Below are positions 48,501 to 58,102 of a DNA stretch of 64,000 bases, one piece after another. The translations under genes and the position numbers were made by a program. Location: positions 2,555,001 to 2,619,000 of the forward strand of contig NC_083532.1 in assembly GCF_032362555.1 (NCBI RefSeq), read 5' to 3'. The notes beneath the pieces were generated by a model. It searched no databases. It worked only from the letters and a program-made list of their open reading frames with translations, and had not been told where the DNA came from. This stretch comes from Amyelois transitella (lineage: Eukaryota > Arthropoda > Insecta > Lepidoptera > Pyralidae). Numbering within the stretch: the stretch's first letter is position 1; each line of letters begins with the position of its first letter.

Positions 48501-50390
48501 AACGAAAAATTACGTTTACTGTCTTTCCGCGGGAATTCCGGAAAATCCTATTATAATGCAGCCTAGACTACACACCCAATATGGCGCCCATATGTCAAAT
48601 TTCAAGACGTAACGGTTTGAGGTTAACACTATGGTATATCAGTCATTCAGTGAACCCTTTTTAATAAATAAGTTAGAAGAAGAACATAGATTGATTGGCT
48701 TTTGCCCGGGTCTTCACTTTCGTGGAAATTTCACGGAAAAAGTAGTTTATGTTAATCCTGAAACCTTTGTCTGTCTCTGTGCTAAATATTTTCAAAATCG
48801 GTCCAGTAGTTTTTAAGTTAGTTCGTCATATATAACAAAATACAATGTTTTCTCCATAGAATATTTGTATGGAAATATGGCCTATGGAATGGATAAACAT
48901 CTTAATTTATGCAAATGCGTCAGTTTGTTATTTGATTAGGTACAAAACTACTAAAAATAAAATTAAAAACACGCTAACACTGGTAGCAAAAAACTTGAAA
49001 CTTTTTTTTTAAGTATAGAGTTATAGGCAAAGAAATAACATCCTTATGTGCAATTCGATCAAGTTCGGTCACCTTATGTTTTAAATTTTCGAATTCCACA
49101 AATTTTGATGTTGTTTTTAATAAAAAAAATTTGCTAACAGTTCAAGATCAAGGATATTTTTCCCTTTAAATTCCTTGGTTCAGATCGAAATTGAAATTTA
49201 CTTTTTTATTTCAGATTCTACGAGCCTGTGAAATTCCAACCCAATATCATCCCGATTTGCATTCCTGACGACGACGACTACTACGTCGGGAAGACTGCTT
49301 ACGTCACGGGCTGGGGGCGACTCTATGACGGTGAGCTCATGGGTAAACCTTAAGTCATTCCAACATTCCAAATTTAAATTCGTATTTTTTAAATACTAGC
49401 TATTGCTCGCGAATTCTTTCACCCTAAAAGTTCCCTGATAAAGCTGATCTCCTAAATTGCCCTTAGATTGGTTGGGGAGAAATTTTATTTGACAATACTA
49501 GCTATTGCTCGCGACTTCTTTCGCCCTAAAATTGCCCCTTAGAGGGATGGGGGGTGAAATTTTATTTTTGATCATAAAGGTAACATACATACTTACAATC
49601 ACGCCTCAATCCCAGTGGGGAAGGCAGAGACTTTCATCCACATTGCTTACTCTCTTCACGCTAGCTCGTCTGTTTCTAGTACTCTTGACCTTATCCTTTT
49701 GCCAGAAACACGACATCTATCTAAGCCTTCACATCGCTCTATTTCAGAGGGCCCGTTGCCCAGCGTATTGCAAGAAGTCCAAGTACCAGTCATCAACAAT
49801 AGCGACTGCGAAGCCATGTACCAGGCGGCGGGGTATAATGAACATATACCGAACATCTTTATCTGCGCTGGACGGCAGAAAGGTGGCGCTGACAGCTGCG
49901 AAGGTAAGATTAATTTGTTATGTTGGCACTATGTTGAAGTATTACCAACCTGAGAGAACATTAAGTTGTTTCAGGCGGGAAAAATAATTTTGATTTTTTT
50001 TTCTTCTAATATATTGAGGAGTATAAAACTTTATATAGTTACATATTGATGGTAATTAAAATTTCATCCCTTTCTTATTGTTATAAATAAGAAAGTTAAT
50101 TTGTATTCCTCTCTATTACGATTTTTAAGATTATTTTTTGATGATATTTTTATTGTTAATATGTCATCCGAGATAACCTATCACGTTTTTTAAGTTTTTT
50201 TTTTTAATTTTTTGGTTTAATTCTAGGTGACAGCGGCGGCCCAATGGTAATCCAACGTTCGCGCGACAACCGCTTCGTCTTGTCCGGGGTCATTTCCTGG
50301 GGCATCGGGTGTGCGGAGCCGAACCAGCCCGGAGTGTACACGAGAATATCGGAATTCAAGGACTGGATCAATCAGATACTCATGTTTTAG
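36544..50390 (+). CDS. Stubble/Filzig-type modular serine protease (5' exon(s) missing)
   Basis: Exons: 36544-37938, 43682-44203, 44563-44619, 46792-46969, 47505-47657, 49215-49330, 49748-49903 and 50227-50390, all GT-AG with matching phases, giving about 912 codons. The first exon starts inside a codon, so an upstream exon with the signal or membrane anchor exists but was not found. It begins with a six-cysteine clip/disulfide-knot domain ([20 protein letters not shown] ... FGSCC). A long Thr/Pro-rich stem in three exons follows, probably heavily O-glycosylated. The catalytic domain opens at the activation site [16 protein letters not shown]. Triad: His in TAAHC, Asp in EYDLALL, Ser in GDSGGP. 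The Asp before SCEGDSGGP and the Gly in SWGIGC indicate trypsin-like cleavage after Lys/Arg. Known relatives act at the epithelial surface in cuticle and appendage shaping. An AATAAA signal follows at 50443. Which of the Stubble, Filzig or related paralogues it is remains open. Confidence 0.88.
38000..38345 (+). mobile_element. SINE family C in the protease intron
   Basis: Forward copy: tRNA-like head (GCACAGGTTCGAATCCGATC), TACGGTGAGGGAAAACATCG, GAACCTGCACATTCAGGCAA, GTAAAAACCTGACTCACCCA and GAGTGATGAGGATGTAACCG. It starts just after exon 36544-37938. Confidence 0.75.
38393..38697 (+). mobile_element. 5'-truncated LINE (family D) with reverse-transcriptase tail
   Basis: The translation [18 protein letters not shown], then [15 protein letters not shown], resembles the C-terminal end of LINE reverse-transcriptase proteins, where L/FGHVERM and GRPR..W.D motifs are common. 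The 3' end is ACCCCTCCGGGAAAGAGGCG, then TGATTTTATGTATG repeats. Other tails of the family: 18690, 20035, 35646 and 49580 (reverse); 21073, 42395 and 60168 (forward). Confidence 0.75.
38698..40936 (+). mobile_element. Mutator-like (MULE/Phantom-type) DNA transposon, apparently intact
   Basis: 2239 bp with long terminal inverted repeats (over 100 bp, starting CCTTTAGTCGCAGTATATGA) and a perfect 8-bp target duplication ATGTATAC at 38690-38697 and 40937-40944. The ends contain many spaced copies of short motifs such as TCTCAAAATATCATA. It encodes one uninterrupted transposase. It lies in an intron of the serine protease gene, in the TATG tail of the LINE copy at 38393. FLYWCH-MULE elements with 8-9 bp duplications are known in insects (Phantom); membership is inferred. 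Confidence 0.9.
39129..40499 (+). CDS. MULE transposase with FLYWCH-type zinc finger
   Basis: 456 residues from the ATG at 39129; the open frame extends slightly upstream without another ATG. The N-terminal 60 residues hold a FLYWCH-like finger ([19 protein letters not shown] ... C ... H). The MULE core follows: first Asp in [20 protein letters not shown] (about 205-225), second Asp and the CxxH element in [11 protein letters not shown] / [15 protein letters not shown], and the late acidic residue in [13 protein letters not shown]. The C-terminus is Lys-rich. The enzyme would cut and paste the surrounding element in the nucleus. No stop or frameshift was seen. Start is the first in-frame ATG; a CTTAG just before it could be a splice acceptor. 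Confidence 0.85.
   Translation: MEQFKCNNNEIKFIKSQKNKPVLLYQGYRYNFYLKNKSGTTNWRCSKQQECRTSITLNANNEIIRPAKHVCDSPNFTSNLIDLIVDDCKNEVCTNFTSAQKIFENNILKHDFKGQEHEIPIFASKKDTLYRARNKYLNMDNLKKDSFNIRLPDNLVGDFYLYDVHESFGRIIFFSMLTRAEIREYLKTVSSIYGDGTFKIVPKPYYQLYSLHVDVARTEETINFIPIIFALLPNKQQKTYECFFSILKLQFGLNLNMYKCDYELPVVKAVNQVFPNATVKGCYYHFCNAVFKKSKEFDLSAENRKIVQYCSLLPLLPSNLIPETFYTIMEMSSRDRDINKFLDYFNNQWMKKISSSILSCYDQKNRTTNGVEGWHRRINSKIPKKPTLYQFIALMKKEAKIQKVKLERNNLHFADKKRNKKTIDKNKKIKSIVNDCVLKTISLPVCLKRLSVLQKY
41180..41270 (-). repeat. SINE family A 3' fragment, reverse
   Basis: ATAATCACGTCTATATCCCT and GGGGTAGACAGAGCCAACAG, then truncated. Confidence 0.6.
41506..41775 (+). mobile_element. SINE-like element family A
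   Basis: GCCGTGTGGTTTCCAGCGCC through ACCTCGCAAGGGATATAGAC to a TATGTATGTGTGTG tail. Full length. Confidence 0.8.
42059..42325 (-). mobile_element. Non-autonomous Helitron, reverse, complete
   Basis: Reverse copy of 19179-19439: CTAGCTGTGCCCGCGACTTC at the left and AATATTAGTATAGA at the right. Lies in the first visible intron of the protease gene. Confidence 0.75.
42395..42635 (+). repeat. Decayed LINE family D tail
   Basis: GGAGAGGACGAATGAAAG, CCTCGATCAAATCCGGGACG and TTGCTTACCCCGCTAGAAA in order. Confidence 0.55.
42636..43681. other. Intron sequence, nothing recognised
   Basis: AT-rich intron of the protease gene. The 3' end carries TTTGTTTTCAG, the acceptor of the second stem exon. Confidence 0.5.
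44265..44365 (+). repeat. SINE family A fragment
   Basis: GAATAGGACCACTCCATCTC to TTGGGATTCTTCTTTATGGC, truncated on both sides, 60 bp after a stem exon. Confidence 0.6.
44620..46791. other. Intron between stem and catalytic domain
   Basis: No exon or repeat was supported. A CG-richer patch at 45730-45800 (GTGGCCGGCCAACGCGATCG) stands out but has no conserved frame. Confidence 0.4.
46990..47250 (-). mobile_element. TC microsatellite and SINE family C, reverse
   Basis: (TC)n-rich run at 46994-47020, then SINE C body landmarks (CCGCAACCTTTGCAGGGG, GTTGCCTGAATGTGCAGG). The tRNA-like head is lost near GAGGTATGATTTG. Confidence 0.6.
47761..47990 (+). mobile_element. tRNA-derived SINE family B, full length
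   Basis: TGTGGCACAGCGGTAGTGCG (A box), GGTCTCGGGTTCAAATCCC (B box), body ending CTCAATCTGTGTAATTTGTC. Sits in a protease intron. Confidence 0.8.
48000..49214. other. Protease intron with LINE and retroposon scraps
   Basis: 48004-48045, read in reverse, would encode [12 protein letters not shown] residues typical of LINE protein C-termini. 48690-48835 carries a TTTTCAAAATCGGTCCAGTA retroposon end. The remainder is unassigned. Confidence 0.35.
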
Positions 50391-50518
50391 TGAATGAACC
50401 TAATGAAGAATGCTTTAGGATATTAGGTCCGCCATTTTGTGTAATAAAGTTTAAATATAGTACCATCTTTAAAGATGGCGGACGGAAATAATAATTGTGG
50501 AATTGTTGTGATCAAATG

Positions 50519-50640
50519 GATTATTCACGAAATATATTTTATCTGCGCTCTCTTACAACTTTTGGTTTAATTGTAGTGGTAGAAAGAGTGAGAGAGAGAA
50601 GATAAAACACTTATTGCCTTTCAATTTTCGTGAATAAAGG
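50519..50640. repeat. Small palindromic MITE-like element after the protease gene
   Basis: Outer arms ATTATTCACGAAA and TTTTCGTGAATAA, with further imperfect inverted similarity inside (TTTTATCTGCGCTCTCTTAC versus its partner near 50590-50615). About 120 bp, non-coding. Confidence 0.5.
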
Positions 50641-51662
50641 GGTGAATTATTCACGAACATTTAACGAACGTTGACACAAAGCGTTGATACGCATGTGTCA
50701 TAACTTCCCTTCATCTTACTCTGAGGTTTACCATATAGTAAGAAAGAGCGGGAAGATGTGACATATGCCTTATGAGCGCTGTTATCATCGCTGAAAAATC
50801 TCAGAATTAAAAAAAAATTGACAATACTATTCAGATTTTTATGGCAATGAATAAAGAATGGAAATGCCTATATGGTTGATAATTCTAACATTTACCCGCG
50901 GTTTTGTTTAAGTTTATTCTCATAGATGCTCTTTGAGTGCAATTACCGGGGTGAACAAGATTTAGGTAAAGTATAGAAAATGTTTCAATAATTTATACCT
51001 ACATTCTAACAAAATGAACAACGATTTTTTTTTGTGATTTCCAAATCTATGCAAATTAAGTTAAATTTGTTAATTGTTATGAAGTAAGAGTTATTTGTAA
51101 TTTATACGAATTTATAAAGTTTTAAGTGAAAGTGAATAAAACTTTTGCATTTATTTTTTAATTGTAAAAAAAAATTATAAGCCTTTCTTTAATAAAAATT
51201 GACCGTCCATTTATTTATTTTAGGTTTTATTGTAAATAGTTTTCATAAAGTTGGAAATAATGCATTTATTATTATTATTTATGAATTAGCCATAATATTA
51301 ACTGTGCGGTTAATCCCGCACAGTTGAATCTAACATTTTATGAAGTTAATAAATGATTAAAAACTGAATTGACTTTGTTTTTTAATAAGTACCTATCCGA
51401 ACTTCGATGTGCAATCAAACCTAACGATAATTTATACTCCTTTAATGCAAACAGAACACAAATTCTTATGTATAATTGGGTGTCTATCAGAATACCTACA
51501 TTGTAAAATGACAATATCACGAAAACTTCTGCAACCAGCCTATATCACAGACCTAATAACATACCTAAATTGTAATAGAGCCGGCTGAAATTGTAAACAA
51601 TTCTTGAAAATAATAGATTCACTTAAATTTTTACATGATACATTGTATTTCATATATTTTAT

Positions 51663-51870
51663 TGGTAAAGGAAAACATCGTGAGGAAATCTGCACAGTCA
51701 GGCAACTGGATCTGTAACCATATGATCCAATACGGTTTAGGTTCCCCTGCAAAAGTTATGGGGTTCAGATGGGAGTCGCTAAAAACCTGACTCACCCAAT
51801 CCAGGATTCATGGTCAAGAGCTTAATCCCGGACTCCTCTTCAGAGTTGTGAGAATGCATCTGGGCCTCGA
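51663..51870 (+). mobile_element. SINE family C body, forward
   Basis: GGAAAACATCGTGAGGAAAT, AGTCAGGCAACTGGATCTG and AAACCTGACTCACCCAATCC. The head is missing. Confidence 0.6.
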
Positions 51871-53057
51871 AGAAGAAGATATTTGCGAAAAACCCGAATT
51901 TTTTTTGGAGGTGGCGCTTCATTCGCGCGGGTAAAGCTGCGGTCAGAAGCTGTAATTATTATTTGTAGGAAGTTTGTAGTGTAAAACTTGTACGTTTAAT
52001 TAAATAAGGCTATTTCATTAATTTGCAAGGTTTTTAAGTCCACGATTATTTATTGATAAGCTAAGAAGATAATAAATAAAATTATACAATAAATAACGGT
52101 TGCAAATTACATTGTTATATTTTCCTTCTTTTTACTAGTTAATTATGACCCAATGCCGAGCAAAATCACCTCCTTACTTCAAATAATTATACTTGATTTA
52201 TATGTAATTTTTAACATAATTAAAAAAGGAGCTGTGTACCTATTATAAAATATTACTAGTCCCTGTAATAACTGTAGATATCGCTTTATTTTTTATCCAG
52301 CACCTTGAATTCCAAACTTTGTTGTGACAGTCAATTATAATTTTCCTTTTTCTAAAATTAATCGCGGAGTATGTGAAGAAAGGTAGACAAGATAATTATA
52401 CCAAACTAATATTTATAAATGCGAAAGTAAGTTTATTTATTGTCTCTTCACACAATGGAACTAATTTCTTACTAATTATACAAATACTTTACATTGCGTT
52501 AAAACCCAACTTGTACAATTTACACATTTGACACTCCTTATACAATTTCGTGAATCAAAGGGAAAATAGTTACAAAAAGACAAGTAAATTCCATTCTCGT
52601 AACTGGTTATCAAGTAAGAAATAATACGTTCGTATTACTTAAGATCAACTATGAACGTGGATTAATGAGACATTTGTAGTACGTGTGGAGCGGTAAAATT
52701 TGCGTTTATTTCTAGGATTGATTCTGCTTTCCAAAAAATATATCTACCTAAATATTTTTGGATAAAACGTTATATGATGAAAAATTAACAAGAATTAAAA
52801 AATACCTACAGTAGAGCTTATAAAGATATGAAGACACAGACATATAAATATAATGTTTTTAAATATGTGCACCTAACCTATTAAGTATACCTACCTACTC
52901 AAAAAGATAGGCCTCTTTTCCTACCAGACTTTTAAAAACACAAATATTTTCCTATAACCTCTGACCTTTTTTTATTCAATTTCTAAGATCCAATGCTGTC
53001 TTCTTGACATAACCTATCACATTTTCTACCATATAACATTATTAAAAATTATCAGTG
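51871..53057. other. Intergenic stretch upstream of the 53058 exon
   Basis: Nothing coding recognised. 52410-52450 contains AACTAATATTTATAAATGCG, the head of another common lepidopteran repeat. Confidence 0.4.
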
Positions 53058-53376
53058 ATGAGTGTATACAATTTGTGGGAAAATGAACAGAAAGAGCCCA
53101 AATTAAAAAGCACATTATCGTCTCAGTGGAATTTCAAATCGCGCATGGCGACCCCGAGATCTTCGTCGCCACAGAGCAGAGTCGGCGAGGCCATATTCAA
53201 TGATTACATAGACTTGGCCATTTCCAAGTCCAATTTGTCTACGGACGCGAAACAGGCCGAGCCTTTAGATAGGCCATTTGATTTTTTCGACGACGAAGAG
53301 TTTGCATTTGGCATCAATTTGTTGAATAAAAATGTGGCGTGCGTTGGTGATAACATAACGAAGCTTATACAAATGG
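53058..53376 (+). CDS. Candidate first exon of an unrecognised gene
   Basis: An ATG-initiated open stretch of 106 codons (MSVYNLWENEQKEPKLKSTL...) ends at a good donor, ATGGGTAAGA, in phase 1. It is richer in G+C than its surroundings and has non-repetitive composition, both features of real coding exons. Ser/Lys-rich N-terminal half, an acidic aromatic patch FDFFDDEEF near residue 75, then a likely amphipathic segment. I do not recognise the family. Continuing exons were not found before metaxin-2; a pogo transposon sits 160 bp downstream, presumably in its intron. It could also be a retained fragment of a dead gene. Confidence 0.5.
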
Positions 53377-53538
53377 GTAAGACATTCTAGATACTTTAGA
53401 AATGAATAAGACATTCTTTAAGTTCTAGATATTTTAGAAATTAATTCATACCTACGTATTTTTGTCTTTATTCTATGGGTTGGATAGAGTCAACTTGTGA
53501 AGGCAACAGTCTCAAAAAGATGCTTTATAAATTACCTA

Positions 53539-56500
53539 CCGTCAATGTGCCTTACTTGATACTGCAGGTTAACTTGATACAAATAACTGGTTTTTTCGAA
53601 CGCACCCATATTTTTTTACACATGGTAACATTACTGCTGGCAAGTGTCATGGCGACAGGAGAAAAGTGTGTGCAAGATAAATAATAACTAAAGTAAGTCT
53701 TTTCAAGCCTATTTTATGAATAATTAGAGTTGAAAGTTTTCACAATAAATTGTTAAGTTCTGTGGTTCATAAAACTTCACATGTTACTCGATCTGTGTTG
53801 ATCTTTGTCAAAATCTGGTCTTTGCATAACCTAACCTTACTATTTAGCTACAAACTATCAAAGGTTTCGTGAATTTTAAGTTAAAACGACGGCTTGTGTG
53901 CCACTCCAAATGAAAATATTTCGAAGTGGTTGTAATTTGATACATTTGTTTCATGTTATCTACTGTCTCATGTTACCTACTGTTTCAAGTTACCAACTGT
54001 CTCAAGTTATTTACTATGTCTCAAAATGGCTTAATAATTGTTAAAACTTTCTTTTTAATTAAAAGCTCGTTTTGCGGCCATTTTTTTCTGTCAAAAATTT
54101 AATATTTCAATGAAATCATAGAAACCATAGATTCATGTAAACTTGTTGTCAAGTATTTTAAATATAATATGAATGTGAACGAAAAGGATTTTTTTTGCGA
54201 TTAATGGATAATCTTTTCATAAAAATAACAATGGTGTAAAATGTTCTATTCTTATTAATCAATCCTATAAAAATTATCTTTTGATGTATGTCACAGATAT
54301 AATAACATTACATTTAATGTAATGTTTTTATATCTGTGGTGTATGTAATGAATTTTCATGTCTACTATGGTTTTGAAGATTTCAATGGAAGGGTAAAATA
54401 ATTGACAAGAAAATTTGCCAAGAAAGACAATTATCTTGGGCTTACCTAAATCTTCATTTCGATTTTTTGACAGAACATGGGAAGGTATCGAAAGAAAATT
54501 GGGTCACGGCCATACCGTAACTACTCCAATGAAGCGGTTGAAAATGCAGTGGCTTCAGTGCGAAAAGGTATGTCGATTAGAAAAGCTGCAGAAAAATATA
54601 ATGTTCCACCAGCCACTGTACAGAGAAAAGTGCGTTGTAAGCATATGAATAAAGTTGGAAGACCCACAGTTTTTTCAAATGAAGATGAAAATATAATTGT
54701 AGAAGCCTTAATTCTTTGCGGGAAATGGGGATTTCCTATAACAGCCTTTGACTTGACGCTTATTGTGAAGCAATACCTTGACACGAAGGGAAAGACAGAA
54801 CCTAGATTTAAGAACAATTTGCCAGGAAGATTTTGGTTGAAAGGATTTTTAGACCGAAACAAACATGAAATTTCGTACAAGTTTTGTGAAAACATTAAAA
54901 GAGCAAGAGCTGCTGTTAATCCTGAAATGATATCTGATTATTTTGATAATCTAATGATTAGCTTGGAGGGAGTAAAACCAGAAGCAATTGTGAATTTTGA
55001 TGAAACTAACTTTACCGACGACCCTGGAAAAACAAAAGTATTAGTAAGAAGAGGTTTCAAAAGTCCAAAAAATATCATTGACGCTTCGAAATCGAGCACA
55101 TCGGTTATGTTTGCAGGATCAGCATCAGGAGCTTTATTACCAATATATGTCGTATATAAGGCTGAGCACCTTTACGATTCTTGGTTGAGAGGAGGGCCAG
55201 CTAATACATTCTACAATCGAACAAGAAGCGGTTGGTTTGACAGTACAACGTTTGAAGACTGGTTTTTCAAAGTGGTTGTACCTTATTTCAGTTCGGTAGG
55301 TGAAGGTCCGAAAGCAATACTAGGAGATAACCTGGCAAGTCATCTGTCTGTAAAGGTTATACAAAAATGTGCGGAATCAGATATTCGTTTCATATTTCTC
55401 CCTGCAAATAGTTCACACTTAACCCAACCGCTTGATGTCGCTTACTTCCGTCCACTTAAAGCAATATGGCGAAAAACCTTATTAGAATGGAAGCAGAAAA
55501 CCAGGGGCTGCATTCCCAAAGATCAGTTTCCGCGACTTTTAAAACGATCGTTAGATCAACTGTTGACATCTTCAGAGAATTTAAAGTCAGGGTTTCGTGC
55601 AGCTGGGATTTGCCCTCTCAACAAACAAACAGTTCTGGCCAAGCTTCCCGTTGAAACTCCAGAAAATAACAGCACATCTAAAGAATGGGCGAGTGCATTC
55701 GAAAGTTTTTTAAAAGAAAGTCGTCTTAATACATCAGCTCCTCTTAAAGTGAGAAAGAAAAAATTGCAAGCTTCGGCAGGTCAAAGCCTTACAGTCTCCG
55801 ATATTACAAATCCTTCAAATACTCAAAATATTGAAGAAGTAGACGTGGGAATTTGTGATGCAGAAGAAGATTATTTAGAAGTAAACATAGATTCAGATCC
55901 ATTATTTACGCAACCGAAAACAGCACGTGAAGAAGACACGGATACTACAGTTTCTAGCAATTATTCTGTACATGATACATCTGATAGTGATAATATATCT
56001 GAATTACAAGATTTCGATAATTTGATAGAAAAAACCACAACCCAATCAAATATCATTCCTAACATTAAATTAAAACAACAAAGAAAACATGTATATTTAG
56101 ATTCTGAAGATCAAGAAAATATATTTTTCCAGCCAAGAGTCTCTAAATCACGAGAAAAATCAAAAGGTGAAGAGGACATAATTTCGCAATCAAAAATATC
56201 TAAATCAGTACAGAAACTGTCTTCTTCCACAAAAGATCAAAATAATGTAATTACTCAGCCAGAAGTATTTGCATCACCACAGGAACCATTATCTTCCACT
56301 AATCAAGACGACATTATTACGCTACCAAAAGTATATGAACCAGAACAGCAACCATCTACCTCTAAATCTATTGATATAAAACGCAAACCTAAAGATCAAA
56401 ACGATATAACTTCGCAGCCAAAAGTATTTAAATCAACACAGCAACCATCATCCTCCAAATCTGCTAAAATGAAACTGAAACAAATTTTAAGTGAAACCAA

Positions 56501-57605
56501 GAATGAACATATAGAAACCGAACCTACTTCTGAAGTATCTGTAAAAATGTATGACTTTGTAAAAATTCACTTAATATATGATGGCTTTAAAAATAAACCA
56601 ATGGTAAAAGAGTTCTTTGCTCAGATAACTGAAATATTAAATGAGAATGAGTATTCCTGTAAGTTTTTGAGAAAAAGCACAAATAAAGGAATTTATGTAT
56701 TTCCCCCTGTTGATGATATTATGACTGTTGACTCTCAAAAAATTATATCAGTTGTTAAGCCAGTATTGTTGAAAAGAGGTCGTTACAGTTTCAATGTAAA
56801 TGTAAGTAATATAAAGCCAAATCTTATTATTAATGAAGACTGATTGAAATTTTAAGACTGAAGAATATTGTTTATTAGTTGTAAGTTCAAGTACTCACTT
56901 AAGTGTTGTCAATTTGATACATGCAGTCAACTTGAAACGTCTCATTTTAGAAACTGATTTATCTGATTATTTTTGTAATGTTTAATTATTGTAATGATTA
57001 GCTTATAAAGCTACCAAAAACGTGTATTATTTTTTTAGTTACTATAGTACCCACTATATATGAAAATATTGGAGTATGATTGTTATAAGTTTTTGAGTTA
57101 TGTAAGATTAAATTCTTGTTTCATTATTTTCTCCTTATTTTACTTTAGAAAAGTATTTCTATTTGTTTTCACTGCATTGCCAAATAAGCGAACAACGTTG
57201 ATTTAAACTGATTGTAATGAATATTAATAAAAATTGAGCTATACGGAACTTGTTTCATTTTTGGTACTTAAAATTTAGTGCAGCTGCCCAAAAAAAAAAT
57301 TTTCAGTTGGTCATGTAGTTTTTGAATTTTTTTACTGTCTCAAGTATTCATTTAAATTCTATTCATGATACTTTCATATGTTTTGTGTGGTGTATCAATT
57401 ATGGCACTTCATGATGGTAACATGAGACAGCAAAAATAAAAAAAATAAAAAATCTGTGATGTACCTATGGGCTTGGGGAAGCATTTTTTGGATAAAAAAG
57501 GTACAGACTATATTATAGATGTGAATACTGTCACTATTCGTTGACACAGTAAAAGTTTATAAACACCTGAATTCCAAAACTGTCTCAAGTAAGGCGCTAT
57601 GACGG
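53539..57605 (+). mobile_element. pogo/Jerky-type (Tc1/mariner superfamily) transposon
   Basis: About 4.07 kb flanked by TA (53537-53538 and 57606-57607). Terminal inverted repeats of about 28 bp, roughly three-quarters identical: CCGTCAATGTGCCTTACTTG on the left, and the reverse complement of the right end reads CCGTCATAGCGCCTTACTTG. Many subterminal copies of TGTCTCAAGT or its complement lie at both ends (about 53960-54010, 56920-56950, 57340, 57420, 57590), probable transposase binding sites. It carries one long intact transposase frame and a 22-bp hairpin at 54292-54338. Confidence 0.82.
54477..56843 (+). CDS. pogo/Jerky-type DDE_1 transposase, 788 residues
   Basis: N-terminal Pipsqueak-type helix-turn-helix (residues about 12-50, SVRKGMSIRKAAEKYNVPPA), then a CENP-B-like second DNA-binding region (about 60-130, GRFWLKGFLDRN). 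The DDE_1 catalytic core has Asp in IVNFDETNF (about 173), Asp in ILGDNLASH (about 283) and Asp in LTQPLDVAYFRPLK (about 320). After residue 400 comes a long acidic, Ser-rich linker with 4-5 imperfect repeats of a DQN-I-QPKV-S-Q-SSSKS pattern. The C-terminal module (about 690-788: VKIHLIYD ... KFLRKSTNKGIYVFPPVDD ... RGRYSFNV) recurs in related transposases as far as I recall. No stops or frameshifts, so the gene could be functional or domesticated; the surrounding TIRs favour a transposon. Confidence 0.88.
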   Translation: MGRYRKKIGSRPYRNYSNEAVENAVASVRKGMSIRKAAEKYNVPPATVQRKVRCKHMNKVGRPTVFSNEDENIIVEALILCGKWGFPITAFDLTLIVKQYLDTKGKTEPRFKNNLPGRFWLKGFLDRNKHEISYKFCENIKRARAAVNPEMISDYFDNLMISLEGVKPEAIVNFDETNFTDDPGKTKVLVRRGFKSPKNIIDASKSSTSVMFAGSASGALLPIYVVYKAEHLYDSWLRGGPANTFYNRTRSGWFDSTTFEDWFFKVVVPYFSSVGEGPKAILGDNLASHLSVKVIQKCAESDIRFIFLPANSSHLTQPLDVAYFRPLKAIWRKTLLEWKQKTRGCIPKDQFPRLLKRSLDQLLTSSENLKSGFRAAGICPLNKQTVLAKLPVETPENNSTSKEWASAFESFLKESRLNTSAPLKVRKKKLQASAGQSLTVSDITNPSNTQNIEEVDVGICDAEEDYLEVNIDSDPLFTQPKTAREEDTDTTVSSNYSVHDTSDSDNISELQDFDNLIEKTTTQSNIIPNIKLKQQRKHVYLDSEDQENIFFQPRVSKSREKSKGEEDIISQSKISKSVQKLSSSTKDQNNVITQPEVFASPQEPLSSTNQDDIITLPKVYEPEQQPSTSKSIDIKRKPKDQNDITSQPKVFKSTQQPSSSKSAKMKLKQILSETKNEHIETEPTSEVSVKMYDFVKIHLIYDGFKNKPMVKEFFAQITEILNENEYSCKFLRKSTNKGIYVFPPVDDIMTVDSQKIISVVKPVLLKRGRYSFNVNVSNIKPNLIINED

Positions 57606-57659
57606 TACCTGATGATTGAAACACTGATGCTTTATAAATAACGCTTCGAAAAGATTATA

Positions 57660-58102
57660 TATCTTTTCCATAGAAGTCGTCAAAGGAGACCAAGGATCAG
57701 GCTTAAAAAGAGATTCCTCTTGAAAGCGATGGGGTCGATATTGGGTCTGTCTATCCCGCAAGGAATGTAGACGTGTATGAAAAGATTAAAAGGTCACGTT
57801 TGTGGTGACTACACTAACTTCCCACGCCATCAGCCAATCACAGTGACAATACGTCGCGCTCTGTATGGTCCTGCGCAGCGTGCGCCAACTAGGTACGTCC
57901 GATCCGTCGGACAGAGTCCAAGGCGCGCTGCAAGGGCCCTATGGCTTAACGATGGAATTGTAGGTAATTCAAATAGTTACAGGTTGCTAGCCTACTGCCG
58001 TGTGGTTTCGGGCACCAATAAAAAAAGCAAAGGACCACGTGGCCTTTTAGTTTTTTCAAGACTGTTGGCTCTGTCTACCCCGCAAGGGATATAGACGTGA
58101 AT
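57660..58102 (+). mobile_element. Degenerate SINE family A copies
   Basis: 57660-57782 is a decayed copy. 57945-57992 is a reverse fragment (CAGGTTGCTAGCCTA). 57993-58102 is a forward copy with the middle deleted (GCCGTGTGGTTTCGGGCACC joined to GTGGCCTTTTAGT, then ACCCCGCAAGGGATATAGAC). Confidence 0.6.

Noticed and set aside
49505..49987. 160-codon frame overlapping a protease exon
   Set aside because: Wrong frame for the catalytic-domain exon 49748-49903 and starts in a LINE tail fragment.
54521..54895. 124-codon minus-strand frame
   Set aside because: Shadow of the pogo transposase gene.
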